A stretch of DNA of 64,000 nucleotides from Atherix ibis (Eukaryota > Arthropoda > Insecta > Diptera > Athericidae): contig CATQJD010000001.1 of the NCBI GenBank assembly GCA_958298945.1, forward strand, positions 1,529,773-1,593,772, in the 5' to 3' direction. Within the stretch, counting starts at the first letter, position 1. Every line of letters begins with the position of its first letter. The notes beneath the pieces were generated by a model. It had not been told where the DNA came from and did no database searches. It worked only from the letters and a program-made list of their open reading frames with translations. Shown here piece after piece: positions 11,370-21,054 of this stretch. The position numbers and the translations under genes are program-made.

Positions 11370-11860
11370 AATGCACATTTAAACAAATTTTTCAATAAAT
11401 CAATTGAATCAATAACACCATGATCATCATTCTGAATTAAATTTCCAACACTTGTATTTGTTACATTAGTAGTTCTACGAAAAACTTGACCCTCCCTGTT
11501 TCTTTGCCTTTCTACCCGCCCCGAAAGCGTTCGACGCCGTGGCATGAAAATGGTTTGTATTTGTTTCTTCGAAACTATATATATTAAAAAAATACAAAGC
11601 ATTAACATTGATGGAATAAAAATATTGGAACGGCTTTTTACTTTTTTTCGTTCAAAAAATGAAATCAAAAGAAACTTACCAAATTTCAATACGTAACGAA
11701 ACGTTTGTCGTCTGTACTCTCTCGATGTCAATCTGCGTTGTTCGAAACTATGATGTTTTCTACATTTAATAAAAAAAATAAAATGCATCAACATAGATTT
11801 GCAACAAACAAACAAAATCGTAGTTTTTTTGAAAAAAAATAAAAAAACACTTACATTGAA
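11370..11860 (-). pseudogene. Helitron-1 first exons with introns
   Basis: Three GTAAGT donors lie on the minus strand, each with a downstream AG acceptor. They define likely introns at 11,760-11,854 (95 nt), 11,575-11,679 (105 nt) and 11,310-11,369 (60 nt). The exon at 11,574-11,370 encodes MPRRRTLSGRVERQRNRE, a basic N-terminus, and ends NLFKCA. Splicing the 60-nt intron would join it to YCK followed, after a one-base slip, by MHFKSE. The 80-nt exon at 11,759-11,680 reads KHHSFEQRRLTSREYRRQ. Upstream of 11,855 the frame closes, so the true start is not resolved; the ATG at about 11,546 is the best candidate. Confidence 0.6.
11712..11813. repeat. Direct repeat of about 100 bp, copy 1 (exon plus intron end)
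   Basis: This copy spans an 80-nt Helitron exon and its upstream intron end. It recurs at 11,960-12,060 with few changes. In the second copy the acceptor AG context is changed (TTAAATGTAG to TTAAATGTGC). Confidence 0.8.
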
Positions 11861-11959
11861 CACAAACGAATCTACTCAACGTAATTACTGTATTCTCAGC
11901 TATCCCAAAGAATGAAATCGAATAACGTTTCAAAAATGTGTCTTTGTTAAATCGATCGT

Positions 11960-12060
11960 ATGTACTCTCGATGTCAATCTGCGTTGTTCGAAACTATGAT
12001 GTTTTGCACATTTAATATAAAAAATAAAATTCATCAACACTGATTTGCAACAAACAAACT
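11960..12060. repeat. Direct repeat of about 100 bp, copy 2
   Basis: Second copy of the segment at 11,712-11,813, about 250 bp away in the same orientation. It looks like an exon duplication. The reading KHHSFEQRRLTSR is kept, but the frame closes soon after. Confidence 0.8.
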
Positions 12061-12568
12061 TGAATGCTGGTATGCTAATGAGGTTTGAAAAAATTCCACA
12101 GTGTCATTTGACACGCATACAAAAAAAAGAAGACGTACTTGATGTTGTATATTTTGTTCACTCTGTTAGCTTCCATTGTATTCGAAAGAATTCCACTCGC
12201 ATACAATGCAAAAAAATTCACTCAGTTCACCTACTAAGCTGTATGCGCTGATCACTCTATGTTTTTTGAATGATGCACGTGCCGTGACATACACACATAG
12301 CCAAACACACCAATGACAAATTTTTCTAACCAATGAGATATCTTGTCTGTTCGCTTTCCCAAAAATATCCCAAGCGCAACGACGCACGCTCATTGGTTCA
12401 TAGAATTAACACGCTGTTGTATTATGAGTCGCTTACGTACGCTCATAAACCAGTGTTTTTTTCACATATATCTACACTCAGCCAAAGGCATGCTCATAAT
12501 CAGCTGTTCTTTGACAACATAAACAGACGTTTAGGAAAAAGTTATATGCATTTCGTTTTCTTAGAAAA
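12061..12568. other. Interval upstream of a small spliced ORF
   Basis: No family is recognised. It could hold the promoter of the small plus-strand ORF that follows, but no convincing TATA or initiator pair can be fixed by eye. Confidence 0.3.
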
Positions 12569-12830
12569 ATGTCGACTGTAAGTATTCGTGTTTTCATGTA
12601 CAATTGTGTTGTTTTTTGTTACAGTTGTGTTGTTTTATTGCATTTCACAGTCATCCGATTTATTGGCTAATACGTATGCTCGTGCATACCGAATAAGTTT
12701 GGATTGGGCCCGTGTATTAGTTGAATTAGATATACATGTCATGAACATGAAGGAAGTTTTTCAGAAAATCAAAAAGGGACAAACCGCCAAATTCGCATAC
12801 GAATATGGAAAGAAATCGAAACTATCATGA
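12569..12830 (+). CDS. Possible two-exon gene encoding a 62-residue protein
   Basis: ATGTCGACT (12,569-12,577) is followed by a textbook donor, GTAAGT. The intron at 12,578-12,650 is 73 nt, pyrimidine-rich near its end, and closes with TTTCACAG. Splicing puts the ATG in phase with an open second exon (12,651-12,827) ending in TGA. The predicted protein starts MSTSSDLLANTYARAYRISL, has a central segment with VLVELDIHVMNMKEVF, and ends in a basic tail, AYEYGKKSKLS. AAAA before the ATG suits insect initiation. No family is recognised. Neighbouring DNA is transposon-derived, so it could be a terminal exon of a Helitron-associated gene or a chance ORF. An alternative acceptor at 12,624 leads to an early stop. 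Expression evidence would decide. Confidence 0.45.
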
Positions 12831-13376
12831 ATGTGAGCGTTCGTTATTTTTTTGAGAATCTAATTCATACTTTCAATTAGATTTTCTTTAAAAAAAGGAA
12901 AAAAAATTTTCTAAGCTGCGACAACAAATAAATAAATGTTGACTTCTCAGTGAAAATCACTTAAAAACTGTATTTTTTCGTTTGTTGAATAAACAAAAAT
13001 TATTTTTTGGCGATTCCATGGAATAGATTTGGAAAAAAAATCGATGTGCATTCTTGTATTTCAATGGAGAACAGCTATTTGGCGATTGAGCACTTATACA
13101 TAAGTATAAAATACATAGCAGAAAGAGACGCTCCCATTCAAAATACACAGTAAGCAGAGCCGAAAAGAATGAGCAGAAACAGAAACGAAGTGTAAAGATG
13201 CGCTTTGCATCTTAAAAAATCAAATTTACCTGCTTTATTGTTCACGTATAAAAAAAAATTATATTGTGCACTTTTCCAAACTGTTACCTATACAATGATA
13301 TTTTTTTTTTCAATACGTGAACAACAACACACTCAAAAAGGTACCACAAACTATTGTGTTTGCGTATTAATACATA
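12831..13376. other. AT-rich interval
   Basis: Homopolymer-rich DNA with no recognised gene or element. Similarity to gypsy starts at about 13,377. Confidence 0.5.
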
Positions 13377-13399
13377 AGATGTCAGACCCCGTGTCAATG

Positions 13400-14360
13400 A
13401 AATATTTTCTGTTACTTTGGCGATCAAAAATGAAAAGGCGTTTACTTTTCAAGGTGTCCACTTCGCTCGCCATTGCTTCGGAAGTGGAATTAATTAGTTT
13501 TTTGAGTCCTCCTTAGTGGACGAAAATTTACAAGGTTCGGTTCATTTTTGTGCCATTGCACCGAACTTGAAGTGATAATAGCAATATGGACTATTATTGT
13601 TAGGACGTGAAGTGGATCGTCTACAATCTTTTGATTTAACGCGACTTTGTGAGCGTCCGCGATTATTCGAAAATTGGGAGAATTTTTTTGAAAGTTCCTC
13701 AATCTGATGTGTTAAAGCGAAAATTTGAAGTGACATGTCGTCAGAAGTTTACCGTGAAGTAGAGGGCGTTGCTACCTCGCTAATTTGTCGAAACGTTGTT
13801 ATTTCTAAAATTTTGTCCGCCATGCTTGCAATTTTTGTCAAATCTACGTCAGCAGTGGAGATAACATGACGAATTTGTTCTGGCAAACGTCCGATCCAAA
13901 GTGTTTTTAACGCCTCATCTGAGAGTGCATTATTTTGACAGCTCACGCATTTCTCGAAGAAGTTGTGATGGCTTGGCATCACCCAATTCGGTTTCTTTTA
14001 ACAAAATACGCAGTTTTTGCTGATCAGAATATGTGAATTCGGCTAAAACTCGTGTTTTTAGTGTTTCGTATTTATTTAATAATGGCGGATGTTCAATAAT
14101 GTCAATGACTGGCTGTAGAAATTGTGGATCCAACGATCCCAAAATGTTATTAAATTTCGTAGAATCGGTTGTAATGCCAGCTAATAAGAACTGAGCTTCC
14201 ATTTGCATGAATTATAATTTTAGAACTGTTTTGATGAATCGTGCTGGTTTGACAGATACCCTGTGAATTTGATTTGCCGAATTATTTGGAAAAATATTGC
14301 TTGCATCTTGAAATTCTGGGGATAGAGGATTGCCTTCGGTCTATTATTTGTTGACATTGC
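13400..14360 (-). pseudogene. gypsy-2 gag, frameshifted
   Basis: Segment 14,208-13,930 reads MQMEAQFLLAGITTDSTKFN, then LGSLDPQFLQPVIDIIEHPP and ETELGDAKPSQLLREMRELS. After a frame change, 13,982-13,749 gives NNALSDEALKTLWIGRLPEQ and TFRQISEVATPSTSR. Another frame, 13,736-13,542, holds FALTHQIEELSKKFSQFSNN and the finger YCYYHFKFGAMAQK. The upstream start region (about 14,360-14,220) carries an MSTN-like beginning matching gypsy-1. This copy keeps residues, such as the full block around TKFNNILGSLDP, that gypsy-1 lost at its own frameshift, so the two decayed independently. Confidence 0.85.
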
Positions 14361-14997
14361 GAAATTTTAAAAACAATTTATTTAATAATAATAAAATTAT
14401 CTCTGTATCTGTCGATTAGGGCGGTAGTTTTCCACAATTGCCCCTTTCCTTAACAAACTGTTTGCTTAAATTCTCTCACAATGATTTCAATATCCAATTT
14501 GGGTTCAGAACTCCTTTTCTACACACTCGGTTACTTCTGTTTACTGCGATTGCTGACGGTGACGCCACAGATATAGTAACTTCCAGGGTATCCTAGCTGA
14601 TGGCCGATTGTGTGCCACTTTATGTTCAGCTTCTATGGTAGCAGATTTTGTTGCTGCTATTTTACTGTTGCTGTTGCGTTAAGTTCACCTTTTTGTTGTC
14701 TCTTTTCTATCTGTCAGTGCAATTTCACAATCAAACTAAATAACGTACATACACAAACGAAGTGCCAGTCAAAATAACAATCTCCTCTCCTTGTTTCTCT
14801 TCAGCTGTTTCGCTGACAATTTATACTTATGTATATAGTCAGTTAATATAATTTTCTTCTTTTTGCCTTTAGTACGCTTTTAGCAAATTGCGTATTTGTA
14901 AAATTACCGTTCGTATCACTTTGACTTAAATTTTATTTTAACACACGTACAAATATGAGTCGCACGATTTAGTTTTCATATCGCAAAACACACATCA

Positions 14998-15190
14998 CGT
15001 TGGGGTCACCAAGGTGGTTTTTAATATAACCAACTAAATATATTTCACTTTATGTTAAGTTACCGCGTGCTACTGATGAGTGCTATCGTACGACTGACTG
15101 TGCAACGCACATTTATTGCCATCGTGGCATACAAGTGAATGCTAATGTGTATGTGTAGTATGCATGTTGTGTGTTTTTAATTCAATTGCA
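14998..15190 (-). repeat. gypsy-2 primer-binding site and probable LTR
   Basis: The complement of 14,998-15,012 is TTGGTGACCCCAACG, the same primer-binding type as gypsy-1. Beyond it lies an LTR-like stretch; its outer boundary is uncertain because no second LTR is present to align. Confidence 0.6.
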
Positions 15191-15687
15191 TTGTCGGAAT
15201 TGACGCATGAATGGCTATACGAAACGGTCACTTGATGATCGAAGCCGTTTCGACGACATTCTGACGGTATGAATGGTCACACTCGAGCAGTTGATATATT
15301 GCTGAACAATTTGACACCTATATTCGGTAAGATGATTTCTTTGAGTTTAAGTGAAGAGCTGCTGATCGTCTCGCGAAGTTCTTCGTTGTTTTATTAATTT
15401 TTGTTGATTTGCTAATATCCGATTATGCTGTTAACGGCATTCATTTAGATGCGTAAAAGAAAATTAAAGACTACGTTGTCTTTTCCGAACTCATACTGGA
15501 TGTTTCTTGGAAATTGACCGATGCAGTCAAGATGACACACTTGCCGACGCGAAGCCGTATCTCGTTTTTGACGAAAAGCGTAGATTGGTGGTTTGTGGTC
15601 GTAAGCAAGACTATGTTTCGAGCTTCTAACATATGGCGAAAATGTTTGACGCTATGGTATACGTGGTCTATTTTCGTTGCGTGTCAA

Positions 15688-16092
15688 TTACGCATTTTGA
15701 ATTTCACTGTTGACGGTTTGGTTCAATGCCGCGCCGCTTACGTTGTTAGATGCCATAGCAGAGCCGTATTTGACTTGCTCTTTCTTGTATTTCTCAGATG
15801 CTTCGATGGCGTCGTCGGTTCTGATTTTCAACGGTATGTCGACTACCAATGTTATCACTGTCTGCGGGATTTGGTTATATGTTATCTCGAGGTTGATTTT
15901 AAAAAAAAAAACTTGCTTGCCGTGATATATGCGGAAAATGGTAAATATACGGCACGGGATATCCGTCGGGAATAGAAATGGTTTTAGACGACGGTACTCA
16001 CCACACGGTGGCCATTTATCGTTCGTTTTTCTATCGAGATGAAGTGAACGAGCCCTATTGCTATCGGATAGTCGAAAAATTCCTCGTTCCAT
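15688..16092 (-). pseudogene. gypsy-3 reverse transcriptase fragment
   Basis: GIFRLSDSNRARSLHLDRKT corresponds to the RT entry block, usually GI.RPS.S.WASPLH. It is followed by WPPCGEYRRLKPFLFPTD (usually W.PCGDYR.LN) and GKQVFFFKINLEITYNQIP (usually F.KIDL..AY.QIP). The catalytic Asp of the last block reads Asn. After NQIPQT the match fades, and the YIDD region is not found downstream. Confidence 0.8.
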
Positions 16093-16510
16093 GATCCTAC
16101 AGAACTTCTCTTTTGCAATTACGGATTAGGCGGCTACGAGTCATCGTTCGAATACATACTGGTTAATATTTTGTTGAACTTTGATGCGTCGTTTTCATTG
16201 GTTTTTGATTCGTTACAGGCAATGGACGTGTTATATCGATAAATTCACGAAGGAGAACTGCAAATGGACGATTATTATTTATTGTTGAAATCCGTTCGGT
16301 AGTAGCTTGAATTAATTCGACTTGAGTCGATTATTTTGTGGACTTGTCGACTAAACGTCGTTTTCCCAGGCTGACTAAAAGTTGAAAATATCTGAGGAAA
16401 TCGGCTCCAATTTCGTGTGACATTTGCGATGGCTATTCAAATTTTCAGCTGAGACTCAAATTGAGGAAAGTGTTGCATATTCCATACGTTTCAATTGGTG
16501 TTCCATTAGC

Positions 16511-16792
16511 TTAGAATAATTTTATATGTCGTTCGTTTGGTCCATTGCGGGGTCGTTTTTCATGTTCATTTGGTGAAATAATTGAAACATCAGCGGGTGT
16601 GTCAATTAAAGATGTCGTTTTCGTGTATTGATCGGTGATGAAAAGGTGGCTAGACTTTGCGTTATCAAATTCATTTGCCGCTTCACTTGAAGCCGAAATT
16701 AGTTTTTTATCTGAACTTTGTGTATGGATCGCATTTACATGCGTCTTTTCCATATAAGCGATGGTACCAACATCGATCATCGCCATCGGCAA
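16511..16792 (-). pseudogene. gypsy-3 protease fragment
   Basis: SSHLFITDQYTKTTSLIDT followed by PADVSIISPNEHEKRP fits the retroviral-type aspartic protease signature, but the active-site Gly of D-T-G-A is replaced by Pro. The flanking frame NGPNERHIKLF ends at a stop at 16,511. Confidence 0.75.
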
Positions 16793-17260
16793 TGTTCCTA
16801 AATGCTGGCGTTGAGCTTCGGCTATTACGCTTGTATGTTGATTGTTCTGTGGGTCAATTTCGTCGCTTTAAATCGCCGTTGCAGTTCATTTTCGCTATTT
16901 GTTTAGTCAAACGTTCGACTTGGGTCGTCAACTTCAATATTACTTTTTTCTATAATTTTGTTCGTCGAGACAATATTCGAATGAATGGTCAGGTCCATCG
17001 TTTTGGCTTCAAATACAATGTTGGTTTGTTCGGCCGATGCGTCATAATTTCTTAAGTAAATAATTGGCGTTTTATCGCCCATTTGCAGTCGTCTCTCTGC
17101 TGTTCACTTTCAGTGAAATTATGAGTAAAGTTTTCTTGTTATTTCGGTGTCGGTGAGGCTGTAGGGTTGCGCATTAATTCATTGGCTGGAGGAGATGCAC
17201 AATATGATCGCGAATTTTCGTTTTCGGACTTTTTGTTTTGCTTATACAGTAGTTATTTAT

Positions 17261-18572
17261 AATACTTTATGATTTGTGATCATTGCATTACAAGTTGATC
17301 GTTATTCGGTTCTTCGTTCTTCGACGGCAATTTGTGCAACTTATATAATTATCACTTTTTATAAATTACAAATGCAAAGCGTGGTAGCTGTTAAATAATA
17401 AATTACTTGATTCGATTTATCTATTTTCAAAAATTTCATTCGCTCGATTCGATAACAGCTTATTCTGAACTTTATAGCTTATTCTGAACTTTTACTGTGT
17501 CGCTACAGTTGTTCTCCCTCACAATACTCATCTAAACTACAAATCAACTCAGTTTCTTAATACAAGTACCGTATTTTTGACTTCATGACAGACGCATAAA
17601 CTTATTACTCGCTACCGAAACATGCTTCACGTTTACGTCTAACTTTTACGTATGCAACTATATGAGTTTGAGAACGAACAATCCTTACAATACTGCCCAC
17701 GGGGGTACTGCCATTCTCGCAAGAAGCGCCTAATGCAACTTACTTGATTCGTCAATTTCAAACGATTTTCTTCGATCCATTGACATCTCAATTACCTATA
17801 TTCCTTTTTGCTTAACTTAAAACTATTATTCCCATAAATGTAGATCTATTCTTCAAGCTTTGGCCAAACTTACCATAAATGTTTGTCTTAGAAACATTCA
17901 ATCATTTAAATTATTAATAACTAACTAATACTGGGCGCGTGCTGCTGACACCGTTAGTAAATAATATGTATAGTTTTTTTTGTTCAAAAAATCCTTATTG
18001 CAATGAATGATTTATTTAGAAAATATGTTGACGATTAGTATATTAAGCCAAGATGCTTTTATTGTGTATGAGTTAGTTTTTCCTTTTATTCCTAGTATGA
18101 AGTTTTACAATCCTTTTTGTGCAATTATATTAATTATCGTATGGTCTTTATTACTTACTATAATATTTACACATTATAAGTATGGAAAGCATGCTGTTTT
18201 GAATCTGGTAGCACTTATTTTTTTTATCCAGTTCATGCTTTCTTATAATCTTTGCTCTCATTAGTGCTAATTTAGTTGGGGTTATTTTTGACGGTGTTTT
18301 AGTTTTGTTGAATAGTCATCTATCTAAGAAAATAGAAAAAGGTCATTTGGCAGTTTAATATTATTTTGCTAAAAACTAATTCAAACGAACTGTAGTTTGT
18401 ATTAGAGTGAGGTGTGGTGTGATATAAAGTGAGCAATCCGCACTTTATATAGATTTCAAAATGCATTTTCTTCAGATACGATTTCAAAATGCATTTTCTA
18501 ATGGCCGAATGTCCTCCATAGGAAAATGAGTGATACTTCTCTATGATCTAAATCATTTCCAATTTGTCTTTC
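17261..18572. other. AT-rich interval with no recognised gene
   Basis: The interval contains a 73-bp dispersed repeat (17,544-17,616). It also has a hydrophobic 85-codon open frame at 18,007-18,264 (plus strand) that I could not assign; its strong Phe/Ile/Leu bias is what AT-rich DNA gives by chance. Confidence 0.4.
17544..17616. repeat. 73-bp dispersed repeat, copy 1
   Basis: TCAACTCAGTTTCTTAATAC begins a 73-bp segment repeated at 20,970-21,042 with one visible change (CTTATT versus CGTATT). Same orientation, 3.4 kb apart. Confidence 0.85.
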
Positions 18573-18698
18573 AATTCAATGAACGATGTGCATTTCCATA
18601 TGTAAAATTTGGCTGTTCTTCATTATAGGTTTATTTTTTGTAATTCCTCGCCTTCATACTGTAAGTGACTACACCTTTGTTATTAAGTTACTAGCTAA
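18573..18698. repeat. 126-bp duplication next to Helitron-2, outer copy
   Basis: Begins AATTCAATGAACGATGTG and ends in CTAGCTAA. It is repeated at 18,801-18,926 with only a few substitutions. CTAGCTAA in the inner copy is the Helitron-2 terminus, so host flank plus 8 bases of element end were duplicated together. Confidence 0.88.
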
Positions 18699-18800
18699 CA
18701 CAGATGTAGTAACTTCCAGGCTATCCTAGCTGATGGATGATTGTGTGCCACCTTATGTTCAGCTTCTATGGCAGCAGATTTTGCTGCTGCTATTTTACTT
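18699..18800 (-). mobile_element. Isolated gypsy leader fragment, about 100 bp
   Basis: Very similar to 14,567-14,670 in the leader of gypsy-2 and related to the gypsy-1 leader near 5,640-5,735. Shared tracts include AGTAACTTCCAGG and TATGTTCAGCTTCTATGG. It lies exactly between the two copies of the 126-bp duplication. Confidence 0.85.
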
Positions 18801-18926
18801 AATTCAATGAACGATGTGCATTTCCATATGTGAAATTTGGCTGTTCTTCATTATAGGTTTATTTTTTGTAATTCCTCGCCTTCATACTGCAGGTGACTAC
18901 ACCTTTGTTATTAAGTTACTAGCTAA
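18801..18926. repeat. 126-bp duplication next to Helitron-2, inner copy
   Basis: Second copy of 18,573-18,698. Its last eight bases (18,919-18,926) are the end of Helitron-2. Confidence 0.88.
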
Positions 18927-18945
18927 TTCCCGTCGCACGCTCCTA
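18919..18945 (-). other. Helitron-2 3' terminus (CTAG followed by T)
   Basis: On the minus strand the element ends GCGTGCGACGGGAATTAG then CTAG, and the next host base is T. This fits the CTRR end and A/T target of Helitrons. The preceding GC-rich stretch is where the family hairpin lies, though I see only a weak stem. Confidence 0.65.
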
Positions 18946-19019
18946 ATAAATAAAACATATGGTTTTATTTTAATTAAAAAAGTTTACTGCAATGAATTTT
19001 TGATATACAATATTTTTTT

Positions 19020-20965
19020 TTTTTTTTGGCAAATATAGTGTTTCTACTCTGGAGTAGGCAACGTATAGTTGACAATGGGGAAAACAATCATTTTATAAAT
19101 TAAATCGAGGAACACTTAGGAATTGTCCTTGGGCTTTAACGTAAATATTTGGAATAACTTAAATGAAATGAAATAACTTTAAAACAATTTAATTTTAATT
19201 AAAAACTTTTATTTGTTTCTTTAAACTTTAAATATTACCTAAATAAACAGTGTACATACAACAAGGATCGGAACTCTAAGTATTTTGGAGTACTCGAAAG
19301 AAATTGTTTAAATTCTTATATATTTTACTTTTTTCTTTTTTCTATATTGAATTCTTGTGGCTAAACAATATTCATTGTAATTGCGAAAACAAAAGCACTG
19401 GAAACTGGAAGCGCTTGAATTCGAAAGGCAAATCGGTAGAAATTATTGGAGCACATCTCCTATGTTTTTGCCATTAATAATTGTTGCTTCAATCACATTT
19501 GGCATTAGTTTTTAACAGAAAGTCTGATTCCATTACACAATTTCGTTGAATCTACATTCCGCAGAAACATTATTGGAGAACCAATCTTCAAAGTTAATGT
19601 ATGGGATGGCATTTGTGATGGCTCCAAAGAATTAAGAAACTATTGGATAATTGACAGCTTGATCTACATTTATAACTCTCAATCGATTTGTATTCATCGA
19701 GAAGATTCAATTGAATATGGTCATTAATTTTATTGGCATTAGCATTGTTCAGAGCTAAGATTGCACGTTCGCAAAGCCAATCATGCTTTGTGAAGTTGCT
19801 TGCAAAGTTCGGAAGAACTTTACAACATTCCGAATTGACGGCTGCATTTGACGAAAGTGATACGGAAACGATATCTTATGTGTTACGGGATCATTTGGGA
19901 ATTTTACGTCACTTATTTCCAAAAGTTTTACGCAGAAACATCTTAAAGTAAGTGCATATTCTTCGAACATATTCGTCGAGCTTATCTGCGGGTACTGATC
20001 GTGGAATGATATGGATCATTTGGAACTTTTCCATTATCGTGGATTATTTGGATATTCTCATCGGTATCCATCTGTGGTTACATTTGATGAAAATTGCCTG
20101 CAAGCAGATTTACAGCTACTCCCTTGTTGTTTTCTCTGAAATTCCGGAAAGTACGATCAAGTGCTTAAAGTGTTTGTTTTATTTAATACATGTAAATAAT
20201 CAGTTTGCATGTTTTAAATAATGTGGCCATTCCAGAATTTTTACTAATATTGCACGTAGGATTTGCGGCTTGATTAATTAAATTGTCGTTGTTGCAATCC
20301 TCGATAATGCTGCAGCGAGTTCGATTTCATTCTGCTTTCAAGTTTTTGCAAATATCAAATTGAGAAGAAATGTTTTGACAGTGCATATTGGTGCATCAAG
20401 AAAAAGGAGTCCCCTATTTCCGTTTGCTATAAATTATATTACTGTGTTATAAGCGAGTCTGTGGTCATCAACTAAGATTTTTTTGGATTCTCAACGTAAA
20501 TTCGCAGCGGATCAATGTTGTATTGTTTTTTTCCGGAGTAAGTCTCTATCATCAACGTTTCTTCTGTCAAATATAGGTCCAAGCAATCCTAGCTAATAAA
20601 GAATTTTATTGTTAATGGATATACTTTTAACTTCATGTAATATAAGCGCTTAATTGAAAATTTCGGCGGAAAACTCTATTTCTCTAGTAGGGTTCATTCT
20701 ACGTGCTTGTCGAAGTATGTCTTCGATAAGGCTGACCTTATGGTTTTTCCAAAGACTTAGAATTAGAAGATACGCAAATTGTTAAAATTATTACAAATAA
20801 GTTGCGTATTTGTTTTGAAAAACACGTAAGAGATGTTTATGTTAACGGTGTGTCCCAATGTTGATTATTTTTAAGTCAGCAAAGTTTTCGACATGCTTGT
20901 TATACGTCTGACATACTTCAGCAGCTTGCAATGATGTTGGTCCAATAACTGTGCTTGAAATGATG
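19020..20965 (-). pseudogene. Helitron-2 helicase domain, many frameshifts
   Basis: Blocks in order on the minus strand: KQIRNLFVIILTICV (about 20,820), SLWKNHKVSLIEDILRQARR (20,750), RGLLFLDAPICTVKTFLLNL (20,405-20,355; Walker A, usually DAPGGTGKT), VAVNLLAGNFHQM (near 20,100; usually LLAGDFRQ.LP), ISFPYHFRQMQPSIRNVV (near 19,870), IGSPIMFLRNVDSTKLCNG (near 19,570) and QLYVAYSRVE (near 19,070), the last being the terminal motif of Pif1-type helicases in Helitrons. The ATP-binding loop is mutated and stops are frequent, so no activity is expected. The full motif series down to QLYVA.SR shows the helicase end is present, unlike in Helitron-1. Confidence 0.82.
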
Positions 20966-20969
20966 TTGG

Positions 20970-21042
20970 TCAACTCAGTTTCTTAATACAAGTACCGTAT
21001 TTTTGACTTCATGACAGACGCATAAACGTATTACTCGCTACC
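20970..21042. repeat. 73-bp dispersed repeat, copy 2, inside Helitron-2
   Basis: Matches 17,544-17,616. It sits between the Rep C-terminus (LGRVTLNVII, 21,055) and the linker (VIGPTSLQAAE, near 20,950), so it interrupts the Helitron frame. Confidence 0.82.
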
Positions 21043-21054
21043 TAAGCAACATTT

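Larger units (their letters stand above)
2575..11860 (-). mobile_element. Helitron-1, Rep-helicase element split by a gypsy insertion
   Basis: Helitrons are rolling-circle transposons encoding one large protein with an HUH-type Rep nuclease and a Pif1-like helicase. Read from high to low coordinates, this copy shows the expected order: N-terminal exons (11,860-11,370), zinc-ligand and N-terminal domain (11,309-10,212), a gypsy element inserted in the middle (10,211-5,072), Rep catalytic domain (5,071-3,990), linker (3,985-3,571) and helicase (3,550-2,575). The helicase stops after FPVNFLNSS, so the C-terminal motifs and the CTRR 3' end are missing. No 5' TC terminus could be fixed. The frame is broken in several places, so this is a relic. 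Confidence 0.9.
13377..15190 (-). mobile_element. 5' part of a decayed gypsy element (gypsy-2)
   Basis: Read on the minus strand this is an LTR-like end, primer-binding site, leader, gag and the first codons of protease, cut at about 13,377 near the protease DTG. Gag and leader closely resemble gypsy-1. The LTR-like segment (about 15,013-15,190) has drifted but keeps CAGTCGTACGA and the TAGCACGCGGTAAC neighbourhood matching the gypsy-1 LTR. It is therefore a related subfamily, not the same insertion. RT, integrase and the 3' LTR are absent. Confidence 0.85.
15195..17260 (-). mobile_element. Strongly decayed gypsy element (gypsy-3)
   Basis: Minus-strand remnants occur in the correct order: gag C-terminus (about 17,260-16,800, with a finger-like RFKATKLTHRT), protease (16,700-16,590), RT N-terminal half (16,092-15,690), RNase H (about 15,680-15,490, with KHFRHMLEARN) and the region before integrase (15,430-15,200, SSSLKLKEIILPNIGVKLF). 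The RT C-terminal half, including the YIDD box, is missing. Decay is much greater than in gypsy-1, which points to an older insertion. Confidence 0.75.

Noticed and set aside
18007..18264. 85-residue hydrophobic ORF as a membrane protein gene
   Set aside because: Composition follows from AT-rich DNA. There is no family match and no supporting context.
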